Below are positions 19,194-27,190 of a DNA stretch of 54,175 bases, one piece after another. The notes under the pieces were generated by a model. That model was not told the DNA's origin. It saw only the letters and a program-made list of their open reading frames with translations, and ran no database searches. The position numbers and the translations under genes were made by a program. Position 1 is the stretch's first letter. The number at the start of each line of letters is the position of its first letter. The stretch is from Candidatus Helarchaeota archaeon. GTDB taxonomy: Archaea > Asgardarchaeota > Lokiarchaeia > Helarchaeales > JABXJV01. The DNA lies in the NCBI GenBank assembly GCA_013375355.1, contig JABXJV010000039.1, positions 1 to 54,175 on the forward strand, in the 5' to 3' direction.

Positions 19194-20072
19194 TTATAAA
19201 GAAAATAATAGGACACCAAATATAGTTATTGATACACCAATCCCATACAATCCTAATTTTTTCTTTCCTTCAATTTCTTTAAAATAAAAAATTCCCCACA
19301 ACGCACTAATTAAAATCATTATACTCTGAATTATTGGCACTCCGAAGCTCAAACCGAATTCAGCCAAGGTAAAAGATGTTATTTCAAAACCACAGAGCCA
19401 AATAAAACCAGCTCCAATAGCATATAAATGAGTATTTTTAGTTTGATCTTTCCAATCACGAAATTTTGAAGGCTTTATATTAAAGAATAAAGCGCCCAAT
19501 GTCGCCCCGAAGCTCATAAACATAACTGCTGTAAAAAATGAGATTTTTGGATGTGTTAATGAAATAATCGCCTCTGTAGTTAGGACATTATTGATGCTAA
19601 TGAATATTGTAGCTAAAAAGACACTTACAACTCCTTTTTTATTAATTTCTTTGTTGTTTTCGGTTAAAAAGGAGATAATAATTGCCCCTAATAGTAATAT
19701 TGGAACTCCAATGTAACGAAGGAAGTTTGGACTTTCAGCAAAAAAAAATATTCCAAAGATAAAAGAAATAACGGAAACTACATTTAAAATTACAGTAGAT
19801 TTTGCCATCCCAATATTATCTATCCCTATTAACGTGAGTCTATTTGCTAATGACCATATTAAACCACCAGTAAAGCTGAAAAAGAAAGGAATTATGTGGA
19901 TTACATCAAATCCTAGAATAAATGAAGATAGAAAAAAGGTAGATATAGAGCCAATAGCGCTACCTAGAACCATAGATAAATTATAATATTCAGTTTTTAT
20001 CTCTCCAGCTAATTTTTGAGGAACAAATTGAGTTCCATAGAATAAGGCAGCAATTATTGGAAAAATTATCAT
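19194..20072 (-). CDS. DMT-superfamily transporter, GRP/glucose-uptake type
   Basis: 292 residues with ten hydrophobic segments. The opening IIFPIIAALFYGTQFVPQK and the internal repeat (second half begins VFLATIFISINNVLTTEA) fit the GRP branch of the drug/metabolite transporter superfamily, related to GlcU/RhaT sugar permeases. Sugar is the likely substrate class but cannot be read from sequence. Convergent with the 7TM-longin gene and divergent from the hydrolase gene. Confidence 0.75.
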   Translation of the reverse strand: MIIFPIIAALFYGTQFVPQKLAGEIKTEYYNLSMVLGSAIGSISTFFLSSFILGFDVIHIIPFFFSFTGGLIWSLANRLTLIGIDNIGMAKSTVILNVVSVISFIFGIFFFAESPNFLRYIGVPILLLGAIIISFLTENNKEINKKGVVSVFLATIFISINNVLTTEAIISLTHPKISFFTAVMFMSFGATLGALFFNIKPSKFRDWKDQTKNTHLYAIGAGFIWLCGFEITSFTLAEFGLSFGVPIIQSIMILISALWGIFYFKEIEGKKKLGLYGIGVSITIFGVLLFSL

Positions 20073-20213
20073 GAATTTCTACTCATTTTGATAAACGAAT
20101 GTCTTCAATAATAATTATAGATATATATATTAATCATAATAAGTTAGCCTACTATCAAGATTAGACAAAAATTTTGTAAAAAAAATGAAAAAAATCTTTA
20201 TTGAGATAGGTAT

Positions 20214-21068
20214 ATGAACGATATTGAAATTCCCCCGAAGATAAATTATGAAGATAAGCTAATTCAGATAGGAAAAATAAAGTTAAATTATTGGGAAGAA
20301 GGAAATGGACCCGAGACTTTATTTTTTATTCATGGATTTACTGGAAATGTAGAGGAATGGTATTTTCAAATTTCCCATTTCAAAAAAAAATATAAAGTAA
20401 TAGCAATCGATTTAAGGGGTCATGGAAAATCAGAGATGGAAGAAAAAGAAGTAAATGCAGATGATATAACCAAAGATATTAATAGTTTTTTAGAAAAAAA
20501 AGGAATTTCAAAAATTAATCTTATTGGTCATTCAATGGGAGGCATGATTGCTCAGTATTTTACTTTAAAATATCCAGAAAAAGTTAAAAAATTAGTATTA
20601 ATTAGCACTACTCCTGGAGGACCTCAACGAAAAATACCAGAATCATATATCAACTTTATAAAATCGACAACTGTAGATAATTTAATTAATATGTTGTCAA
20701 AGTCTGCATCGATTCCTCTTAAAAAAATGAAACCAGAACGAAGAGAATTCTATAAAAAATTACAGAAATGGAGTGTGGAAAGGAGAAGTAAAGCAATTTC
20801 GATAGATACATATATAAAATACCTACAAACATCGTCCAAGATTAATCTGAGAAATAAGGTAAATGAAATTAAAGTTCCTACATTAATACTATGCGGAGAT
20901 AAAGACCGATTAGTTGCAAAAACTAATTCGGAATTTTTAAATGAAAATATTCCCAATTCAAACTTAATTATGTTTCCTGAATGCGGTCACGCACCTCAAC
21001 GAGAATATTTTGTTAAATTTAATAAATACCTTTCCCAATTCTTATTAGAAGGAAATGTTATTAGTTAA
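20214..21068 (+). CDS. Alpha/beta hydrolase
   Basis: 284 residues. Oxyanion HGF near residue 40, nucleophile elbow GHSMGGM near residue 105, acid in CGDKDRL and histidine in CGHAPQRE complete a catalytic triad. No signal peptide, so cytosolic. Esterase, lipase-like or C-C hydrolase activity cannot be told apart. The start is an ATG with AGATAGG just upstream. A paralogous hydrolase sits at 38353. Short gap to the small downstream gene, so possibly co-transcribed. Confidence 0.85.
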   Translation: MNDIEIPPKINYEDKLIQIGKIKLNYWEEGNGPETLFFIHGFTGNVEEWYFQISHFKKKYKVIAIDLRGHGKSEMEEKEVNADDITKDINSFLEKKGISKINLIGHSMGGMIAQYFTLKYPEKVKKLVLISTTPGGPQRKIPESYINFIKSTTVDNLINMLSKSASIPLKKMKPERREFYKKLQKWSVERRSKAISIDTYIKYLQTSSKINLRNKVNEIKVPTLILCGDKDRLVAKTNSEFLNENIPNSNLIMFPECGHAPQREYFVKFNKYLSQFLLEGNVIS

Positions 21069-21112
21069 AAAACAAAGTTTATTTTATTTAGAAATATATG
21101 AGTTGAATTCTA

Positions 21113-21367
21113 ATGTCAAATGAGGAAGAACCAAAGGTAGAAAAAAATTTAATTTCAATAAATGGCACAATTAAACATCTTAAATTAGAGGGAGGCTTCT
21201 ATGGGATAATTGGCGATGATGGTAACCATTATAAACCAATTAAACTAGCTGGCGAATTTAAAAAGGATGGCTTGAAAGTTCATATAGAAGCTAAAGAACG
21301 AAAAGGAATGATATCAATTCACATGTGGGGCAGAACGATTGAAATATTAAAGATTGAGAAGATCTGA
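21113..21367 (+). CDS. Small beta-rich protein, OB-fold-like
   Basis: 84 residues. Pattern of alternating strands (LISINGTIKHLKLEGGFYGII, HYKPIKL, EFKKDGLKVHIEAKE, SIHMWGRTIEILKIE) resembles small single-domain OB-fold proteins in which a GGFYGI turn precedes a D-x-G turn. No catalytic residues are evident. It follows the alpha/beta hydrolase by 44 bases on the same strand. Confidence 0.65.
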   Translation: MSNEEEPKVEKNLISINGTIKHLKLEGGFYGIIGDDGNHYKPIKLAGEFKKDGLKVHIEAKERKGMISIHMWGRTIEILKIEKI

Positions 21368-21415
21368 AATTTGTCTTATGAATTTTATTTAGCTTTATAT
21401 ACTAAAAAATATGAA

Positions 21416-22123
21416 TCAAGACTTGAACATTCGCCAGATTTTCTCTTTGGATTCTCTAATTGTAGAATCATTAAGCTTACGTTCAGTAATATCTCTTCCA
21501 ATTAATAGAATTTTTTCTTCTCCACCTATATCAATAAATACTTTTCCTTTCAATTCAAGCCAAACATATGTTCCGTCTTTTCTTTTGAATCTTATTTCGC
21601 CTGTCGCTTCTTTTTTTTCCCAAATTTCACTTACTATTTTAATGGCATTCCTAATATCATCATGATGAATAAATTTATCTAAATATTCACCAATTAATTC
21701 GTCATTTCGATATCCTAATAATTTCTGATTAGTATTTTTGTTAATGAAATCAAATTTAAAATATTTGTTTAAAATACAAATTAAATCATTTACATTTTCA
21801 ATTATTAATCGGTGTTTTATTTCAGAATTTACAAGCTGGTACAGTGCATCTTTGAATTTTTTATCATCAAGATCATTATGATTTCCGCTTATTAATCGAT
21901 AGTTTTTTTCGGATTCTTTATTTGTTGGTTCAATAAGTTTAGTCTCATTTTTTTCATTAAATTCTTCAATTAATTTTTTAGCCCAACTAATGGCACCAAA
22001 CCATTCACTGGATTCTGTATCATAATTTTTTAAAGAATTATCATTTGTATTTGAATCAGAATTTGTTGGAATTGGTGTCCAAATATCATCAAGTTTCTTT
22101 TTTATTTCTTTTATTTTTGCCAT
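21416..22123 (-). CDS. Stand-alone PAS-domain protein
   Basis: 235 residues from the ATG at 22123; an upstream ATG at 22162 adds 13 hydrophobic-poor residues and is less likely. The N-terminal half is helical and acidic/Asn-rich without a recognisable fold. A PAS domain occupies ~115-220 (HRLIIENVNDLICILN, GYRNDELIGEYLDKFIHHDD, FKRKDGTYVWLELKG, GRDITERK), typical of archaeal multi-PAS kinases. It stops soon after ITERK, with no kinase, receiver or other output domain. It may act as a partner for a kinase such as the one at 47990, or be a truncated copy. Confidence 0.75.
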   Translation of the reverse strand: MAKIKEIKKKLDDIWTPIPTNSDSNTNDNSLKNYDTESSEWFGAISWAKKLIEEFNEKNETKLIEPTNKESEKNYRLISGNHNDLDDKKFKDALYQLVNSEIKHRLIIENVNDLICILNKYFKFDFINKNTNQKLLGYRNDELIGEYLDKFIHHDDIRNAIKIVSEIWEKKEATGEIRFKRKDGTYVWLELKGKVFIDIGGEEKILLIGRDITERKLNDSTIRESKEKIWRMFKS

Positions 22124-22354
22124 TTTAAACACAAAATTGGTTGTTGTTATATAAGGTCTCAATAGTTCAATATAACACCATTATATAACACTATTATAAT
22201 TATTGAAAAAATCCATAAAAATATTATTAATAGGGCATTTAAAAAGAACCATAAAAATTTACATGATCTAAATTGATTATATAAATGATTTAAAGAATCT
22301 GACGTTGTTAAATGAAGATTTAACACATATGAAATTGTTTTATAAATTTATTTT

Positions 22355-23545
22355 TTAACTTTGTTTAGCTAATGGACTCATTTCTCCTAAAATTTTCACA
22401 ACATTAATTAATTTCTCAACTACATAATCAACTTGTTTTTCGGTGTTTCCCCTACCTAGTGAAAACCTAAGGGATCCATGGAGACCTTCTTCATGAGTAC
22501 AGCCAATTGCCTGTAATACATGAGAGGGGTCTAAACTTTTAGAGGCACATGCCGATCCTGTTGAGCAAGCTATTCCCTCCATATCTAATCTAAAAAGCAT
22601 AGCTTCACCTTCTATGTATTTAAAGGATACATTGACATTATTACATAATCTTTTATCTCCTTTTGTTTTTATTTCTGGTCCATTTGCTCGAGAATCTGGA
22701 ATTTCGCCCAAAATTCTATTTATCATTTTATCTCTTAATTGAGTCATATGTCTTACATGCTTTTCATTAGCAATTTCAACGGCTTTTGCAAATCCAACAG
22801 TCCCAGCCACATTTTCAGTCCCTGCCCGCCATGTGAATTCGTGGGCTCCCCCATCAATTAATTTTTTTATCTTTTTTGTTTGTTGTACATTCTTACTAAT
22901 ATATAAAGCCCCAATACCTTTTGGGCCATGAATTTTATGAGCAGTTAATGACATAAGGTCTAAATTAAATTTTTGAACATCTATTGGGACTTTTGTAAAG
23001 CCTTGTACTGCATCGGAATGAAATAATACATCATTAGCTTTACAAATTTTACCAATCTCCTCCAAATCTTGTAATGTTCCTATCTCATTATTTGCAAGTA
23101 TAATTGAAACTAATAAAGTATTTTTTGAAATTTCCTCTTTTAATTGGTTAATATCTATAAACCCCTCTCCATCAACTTTTAAATATGTAACTTTATAACC
23201 TTCTTCTTCTAATGCCTTACAACTGTTTAAAATAGCGGGATGTTCTATTGCTGATGTAATTATATGTTTTCCCTTATCTTTTAATGCCCTTGCCACCCCT
23301 TTTATAGCAAAATTATCAGATTCTGTTCCACCAGATGTAAAAATTAGTTCAGCATAATTCGCATTAATTCTATCTGCAATAAGTTTTCTACTATTATCTA
23401 GTGCTTCATGGGCTTCTTGACCAAATGTATGAAGGGAAGACGCATTTCCAAATTTTTCAGTAAAATAAGGAATCATAGCCTTTAAAACTTCTGGGTCAAC
23501 AGGAGTTGTTGCACTGTGATCCATATATACTCTCATATTAATCAT
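22355..23545 (-). CDS. iscS: Cysteine desulfurase, IscS/NifS family
   Basis: 396 residues, the normal length. It opens VYMDHSATTPVDP, carries the PLP lysine in LTAHKIHGPKG and the catalytic cysteine in the loop STGSACAS. The enzyme takes sulfur from L-cysteine as a protein persulfide and passes it on to iron-sulfur assembly, thio-modification or thiamine synthesis. No IscU lies beside it. Start may be the ATG at 23536 (MRVYMDH) rather than 23545. The window also encodes SepCysS, a ThiI-like protein, Thi4 and LarE, all possible users of sulfur. Confidence 0.93.
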   Translation of the reverse strand: MINMRVYMDHSATTPVDPEVLKAMIPYFTEKFGNASSLHTFGQEAHEALDNSRKLIADRINANYAELIFTSGGTESDNFAIKGVARALKDKGKHIITSAIEHPAILNSCKALEEEGYKVTYLKVDGEGFIDINQLKEEISKNTLLVSIILANNEIGTLQDLEEIGKICKANDVLFHSDAVQGFTKVPIDVQKFNLDLMSLTAHKIHGPKGIGALYISKNVQQTKKIKKLIDGGAHEFTWRAGTENVAGTVGFAKAVEIANEKHVRHMTQLRDKMINRILGEIPDSRANGPEIKTKGDKRLCNNVNVSFKYIEGEAMLFRLDMEGIACSTGSACASKSLDPSHVLQAIGCTHEEGLHGSLRFSLGRGNTEKQVDYVVEKLINVVKILGEMSPLAKQS

Positions 23546-23655
23546 CCAGTCAAATTTTTTCTATATTACTAACTATGATTTAAATAATAACACTATTATA
23601 ATAATAACTAAAATTATAATAATTTAAAAATCTAATAAAATTTGAAGTGAAAAAT

Positions 23656-24006
23656 ATGTTAGATGAATATGAGGAAGATATTCCAGAAGAAAAAGAAGAG
23701 GAAACTCCAGAAATAATCGAAGAACCTACCCCCGTAGTAGAAGAAGAAACAATACCAGTTAAAGAAGTTCCAGAGGCAGAGGAAGGTAAAAAAGAATCTT
23801 TAATAGATGTATTATTGCGACCTATTCGCGTGTTATTAGGTAAAGAAGAAGCTGCAGAAGGAAAAGAAAGTATTATCGAGACTTTGTTAAAACCTTGGAA
23901 AAAGATTTTAGGATTAGAACCTAAAGAAGGGGAACGAGTAAGCATAATAGATACACTTTTAGAACCATGGAAAAGACTCTTAGGTTTAGAAAAGAAAGAG
24001 GACTAA
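23656..24006 (+). CDS. Amphipathic-repeat protein, three LLxPWKxILGLE units with acidic N-terminus
   Basis: 116 residues from the ATG at 23656; GAAGTGA, 5 nt upstream, favours it over the GTG at 23647. The first ~45 residues are strongly acidic and Glu/Pro-rich and probably disordered. Three copies of an ~22-residue amphipathic unit follow: SLIDVLLRPIRVLLGKE, SIIETLLKPWKKILGLEP, SIIDTLLEPWKRLLGLE, joined by charged Glu/Gly linkers. No signal or TM helix. Each unit has a hydrophobic face with Trp at an interfacial position and a basic pair, as in membrane-surface or protein-docking helices. I know of no named family. A four-unit paralogue follows in tandem and a third member lies at 52117. Confidence 0.8.
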   Translation: MLDEYEEDIPEEKEEETPEIIEEPTPVVEEETIPVKEVPEAEEGKKESLIDVLLRPIRVLLGKEEAAEGKESIIETLLKPWKKILGLEPKEGERVSIIDTLLEPWKRLLGLEKKED

Positions 24007-24496
24007 AAAAGGTTTAATTTTTTACTATCTTTTTCTTAATAGGATAAAACCAAAATAGTTTATCCAATTTTTACATTAAATCAGAAACGTTAAGTAATTC
24101 TTTATTTGTTTTTTGAATAATCAATTATCAACAAAATTAATAAATAGGTTTTTAGATTTCATCCTAATATATAGAATTAAAATTAATAAGTGAGAATTTA
24201 TGTCAGAAGAAAAAAAAGAAACCTTAATAGATGCACTATTACGACCGATTCGAGTATTAATGGGAAAAGAAGAAGCTGGAGCACAAGGTGGAAGTATTAT
24301 TGAATCTTTATTGGAACCGTGGAAAAGAATCTTAGGATTGGAACCTCAAGAGGGTGAAGAAAGAGTAAGTATTATTGAAAGATTATTGCAACCTTGGAAA
24401 AAAATCTTGGGCTTGGAACCTGGAGAAGAGGGCGAACAAGGAAGTATCCTTGAAACTTTATTGAAACCCCTGAAGTCGTTATTAGGATTAGATTAG
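23797..24496 (+). repeat. Seven copies of a 17-residue amphipathic repeat over two genes
   Basis: Consensus [ST]-[IL]-[IF]-[ED]-x-L-L-x-P-[WIL]-[KR]-x-[IL]-[LM]-G-[LK]-[ED]. Three copies in the first gene (from 23797), four in the second (from 24221). The eighth copy in the window is at 52504-52554 on the other strand. Confidence 0.8.
24200..24496 (+). CDS. Amphipathic-repeat protein, four units
   Basis: 98 residues made almost only of the repeat: TLIDALLRPIRVLMGKE, SIIESLLEPWKRILGLEP, SIIERLLQPWKKILGLEP, SILETLLKPLKSLLGLD. It is a tandem paralogue of the gene just upstream; the first unit of each has PIRVL, the inner ones PWK, so units correspond by position. It lacks the long acidic N-terminal tail. 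The start is ATG after GTGAG. The 193-base gap between the two is AT-rich and could hold a separate promoter. Function unknown. Confidence 0.8.
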   Translation: MSEEKKETLIDALLRPIRVLMGKEEAGAQGGSIIESLLEPWKRILGLEPQEGEERVSIIERLLQPWKKILGLEPGEEGEQGSILETLLKPLKSLLGLD

Positions 24497-24649
24497 TTTA
24501 AAAAATTTAATTACTCCTTAATTTCCTTTTTATTTTTCAGAAATAGTTTAAAGTTAATAATAAACACAATTTTTAAGTTTCAATTAAGTAGTTTATAACA
24601 TTTTTAATTTTTTATTAATGCTAAAAATAAGATTCAGTTTTTGAAAAAA

Positions 24650-24724
24650 TGGAGCCAGAGGCAGGACTTGAACCTGCGGAAAGCGGATCTGCAGTCCGCC
24701 GCCTTGCGCCTAGACTACTCTGGC
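24650..24724 (-). tRNA. tRNA-Cys (GCA), CCA encoded
   Basis: The reverse strand folds as a full cloverleaf: acceptor GCCAGAG paired with CTCTGGC, three-pair D stem, anticodon stem GCGGA/TCCGC with loop CTGCAGA (anticodon GCA), short variable loop, and T arm GCAGG-TTCAAGT-CCTGC. The discriminator base is U73 and G37 is present, both cysteine identity features. The genome encodes the 3' CCA (24650-24652). No intron. SepCysS at 36386 should convert phosphoserine on this tRNA to cysteine. Confidence 0.95.
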
Positions 24725-24741
24725 AAGTTTTTATTTGATGA

Positions 24742-24769
24742 TATTGGTAAAATTTTATTATTACCAATA
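24742..24769. promoter_or_regulatory. Perfect 9-bp inverted repeat between an MBL gene and tRNA-Cys
   Basis: TATTGGTAA (24742-24750) and TTACCAATA (24761-24769) are perfect inverted arms around 10 bases. On the reverse strand it lies 18-45 bases before the tRNA-Cys 5' end, where its TATA box would be, and about 77 bases after the stop of the upstream gene. It may be an operator or the stem of a 3' structure of the MBL mRNA. Confidence 0.45.
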
Positions 24770-24845
24770 AAAAATTTCAAGGAAAAATGATATTTAAAAA
24801 TTTTGAGATATAGAGTATTTTTTGTTATAATATAAAATGAAAATA

Positions 24846-25763
24846 TCAAATTAAGTTATTTTTCTTTAAATAACGTGATACACCTTCAATATTTAAGTTA
24901 AATGAGTTAATAGTAACTTGTTCATAAATTTTTCTTATTTCTTCTGTTAAGGAATCAAGAATTGAAGTTTTTTTCAGCATAATTTCAAGGATTTTTTTCT
25001 TTGATATATTGGAATTTCCTTTTAAAATCTTTTTAATTGAATTACACCAAAATTTATGTTTATTTTTTATTTGATTATAAACATTTTCGCGTTTAGATGG
25101 ATTTAATCGTCCAAAATGTGTAAAAATAAGAAGTGACGGGTCAAGTTCTTTTATTAAATCAATTGACTTTAGTGCTTGTTCTTTATTATAATCTGGAGGA
25201 GGAACAGTTATATATAGGGGAACTCCTGGATAATTTGCTCCCATTGCATCACCTGTAAATAATATATTATTATTTTTTTCTAGAATTATCAAATGATGTT
25301 TTGCATGACCAGGAGTAAAATGGACCCGTATACTATTTCCTCCTAATTCAATTTCCTCTAGATCTTGTAATGGATGCACTTGTTCAGCCGGAGCAGGTAC
25401 CATAGACCCAATCGCACTAAAACGTTCTTTATATGCTCTTTTTGCGCTTTCATTCAATCTTTCTGGATTTATTAAATGTCTAGCACCAATCTCATGAATG
25501 AAAACTATTAAATTTCGATTTTTCGAAGCCAAGTATCCAGCTGCTCCGACATGATCGAGATGAATATGCGTTGCTATAAAATAATCAATATCAGAAATTG
25601 TTAAACCTAATTTTTCAATCCCTTCAAATAATAAATCTGTTTCTGATGGATAACCCGACTCAATTAAAATGTTTTTTTCGTCACCTTGTATAAAAAATGA
25701 AGTGTGATCAACTCCATTTATATCAATCATTTTAATTTGTTTATTAATGTCAACTATTTTCAT
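24846..25763 (-). CDS. MBL-fold metallo-hydrolase
   Basis: 305 residues. The zinc motif THIHLDHVGA (HxHxDH) near residue 65, then PGHAKHH, FTGDAMG and THFG give the full set of metal ligands of the metallo-beta-lactamase fold. The C-terminal ~80 residues are helical and might form a substrate cover. Substrate unknown. A paralogue with the same layout is at 30720. No clear ribosome-binding site precedes the ATG. Confidence 0.85.
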   Translation of the reverse strand: MKIVDINKQIKMIDINGVDHTSFFIQGDEKNILIESGYPSETDLLFEGIEKLGLTISDIDYFIATHIHLDHVGAAGYLASKNRNLIVFIHEIGARHLINPERLNESAKRAYKERFSAIGSMVPAPAEQVHPLQDLEEIELGGNSIRVHFTPGHAKHHLIILEKNNNILFTGDAMGANYPGVPLYITVPPPDYNKEQALKSIDLIKELDPSLLIFTHFGRLNPSKRENVYNQIKNKHKFWCNSIKKILKGNSNISKKKILEIMLKKTSILDSLTEEIRKIYEQVTINSFNLNIEGVSRYLKKNNLI

Positions 25764-25927
25764 TTAAATCATTATATTAATTTCAATAATCAATCTTAAC
25801 AAACTATTAAATCATTTTTAATTAATTGTTCAATTATCGGAATATTTTTATATTATGATATATTGATAATCTTAATTTTTAAATACTACAAAATGAATTA
25901 AATTCAAAATTTAAAGTGGTACATAAA

Positions 25928-26041
25928 ATGCCAAGAGCAAGAAAAAAACCTAAATTAGCTAAAAGGCCAAAAAAGAAAGTTAAAGCTAAGGCAAAGGCTA
26001 AAGCAAAAAGAGCTAAAAGGAAAAGAGGTAGAAGATGTTAA
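25928..26041 (+). CDS. 37-residue Lys/Arg/Ala-rich protein, histone-H1-tail-like
   Basis: A short frame from ATG to TAA encodes 37 residues of which about 24 are Lys or Arg and most of the rest Ala or Pro: it opens MPRARKKPKLAKRPKKK, continues with four KA pairs and ends KRKRGRRC. The composition is that of histone H1 tails, protamine-like or small ribosomal proteins, so nucleic-acid binding is likely. An AAAGTGG about 10 nt before the ATG may serve as ribosome-binding site, and a ten-T run follows the stop. A coding role is supported by the clean stop and isolated position, with promoter-like AT DNA upstream. Ribosomal eL41 is an alternative but the sequence does not match well. Confidence 0.65.
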   Translation: MPRARKKPKLAKRPKKKVKAKAKAKAKRAKRKRGRRC

Positions 26042-26047
26042 TTTAAC

Positions 26048-26057
26048 TTTTTTTTTT
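26048..26057 (+). terminator. Oligo-T run after the Lys-rich gene
   Basis: Ten consecutive Ts begin 6 bases after the stop of the Lys-rich gene and run into the 3' end of the convergent zinc-ribbon gene. A typical archaeal U-tract terminator. Confidence 0.45.
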
Positions 26058-26343
26058 ATTTTATTCCAAATTTTTTACAAAAATTACAAATTCCTGTGTT
26101 TTTCTCATGGTCTGTAAATAAAGTCTTTCCGCATCTTGTACATTTAAATTGTCCCGATGGACCAAACCTTCGACACATATCACAAAGCATAGTTTCCCTT
26201 TCTTGAATAGAAAATAATTGGCGTCCGCATTTTTTACATCTAAGTTCTCTTTTAACTCCGAAAGTCCTGCAGCTATCACATATAAAAGTATCACGCTCTT
26301 GAGGTGAAAATAAAGGTTTTCCGCAACGAGAACATCTAAACAT
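26056..26343 (-). CDS. Triple zinc-ribbon protein
   Basis: 95 residues from the ATG at 26343. The frame extends 39 codons further upstream but that part overlaps the 7TM gene and has no zinc-ribbon character. Three tandem units of ~30 residues each have the pattern C-x2-C-G-x-x-L-F-x5-E-x5-C-x2-C-[RK]-x-F-G (FRCSRCGKPLF, LRCKKCGRQLF, FKCTRCGKTLF). Twelve cysteines make three zinc sites. Probably a nucleic-acid- or protein-binding adaptor. It follows the 7TM gene by 23 bases on the same strand, so likely an operon. Confidence 0.82.
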   Translation of the reverse strand: MFRCSRCGKPLFSPQERDTFICDSCRTFGVKRELRCKKCGRQLFSIQERETMLCDMCRRFGPSGQFKCTRCGKTLFTDHEKNTGICNFCKKFGIK

Positions 26344-26366
26344 ATTACATTTCTTCTTATATTTAA

Positions 26367-27074
26367 TTATTCTGTAAGAAATCCTAATGCTAATATTATA
26401 GCCGCAATTATTTTTAGAGATGGGCTTATTAAATGCATTGTGAAACGGGAAATTCCCCAAATAACAAGAATCTTCAATACATATTCGTTTACAATAACTG
26501 AACCTGAAATATAAAATAATAATCCAACAACAACTAAAACTGCACGTTTCCGAGCTTCACCTTCTAGAATTACTGCCAGATAGATATAACTAAACAAGAT
26601 AAAAGCTCCAAACATAACAGCATATGAACCAAAATCTTCTGCCCTTTCAAATTCTGGCCATGCAACCATTAAAGCTACAAAAATTATGTAACAAATGAAA
26701 AAAATATACTTGTCTCTTCCTTCAAATACTTTTTTTTCAGTTATGAAAATTAGGATTCCAACTCCAATTTCTGATAAAAGACTCCCAATCTTCCAGATTA
26801 TTATGTGTGTTTGAAACAGATTAGGATTAAAATTCGTGAGATAGAAATCAAAAATAAGATAAAAAACTCGTCCTAGACCTAAAAATAGAAAAAATAGAGC
26901 AAACCCTAAAATTAATTTATTTTTAATTTCAGACGAAAAGTATTTTCGCATGTAGAAAAATGAAAGGGAAAATTTGATCCCTATTAATAAAAAGGTAAAT
27001 CCAAATGCTAATTCTCTTAACAGTTCATCTTGAGGAGTCATAAAAAAAGGAATCATATTGGAGATTATAGTCAA
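26367..27074 (-). CDS. Seven-helix membrane protein of unknown function
   Basis: 235 residues with about seven hydrophobic segments (for example LAFGFTFLLIGIKFSLSFF, LILGFALFFLFLGLGRVFY). The topology and the F-L-G-x-x-R-x-F motif after the second helix recall the membrane half of the 7TM-longin protein at 18028 (GIFWESSRLF), but no longin domain follows. The start is TTG at 27074 or ATG at 27056. Function unknown. Confidence 0.7.
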   Translation of the reverse strand: MTIISNMIPFFMTPQDELLRELAFGFTFLLIGIKFSLSFFYMRKYFSSEIKNKLILGFALFFLFLGLGRVFYLIFDFYLTNFNPNLFQTHIIIWKIGSLLSEIGVGILIFITEKKVFEGRDKYIFFICYIIFVALMVAWPEFERAEDFGSYAVMFGAFILFSYIYLAVILEGEARKRAVLVVVGLLFYISGSVIVNEYVLKILVIWGISRFTMHLISPSLKIIAAIILALGFLTE

Positions 27075-27190
27075 TCAACTAAATAAATGTTTAGATATAG
27101 AAATGAAATAGAAATATAAAATTTGATTCATATAATAGCGGTTGGAGCTGAATTGAAATTGTCAAATTAGTTTACGGTCGACTCAAAGTT

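Noticed and set aside
23580..23945. Serine-rich frame antisense to the amphipathic-repeat gene
   Set aside because: It is the complement of Glu/Lys-rich codons, low in complexity, and has no ribosome-binding site.
26061..26294. 77-residue frame overlapping the zinc-ribbon gene
   Set aside because: Same strand, other frame; no family features while the overlapping frame has 12 phased cysteines.
26344..26460. 39-codon N-terminal extension of the zinc-ribbon gene
   Set aside because: It lies inside the 7TM gene, has no zinc-ribbon character, and an ATG at 26343 starts exactly at the first repeat.
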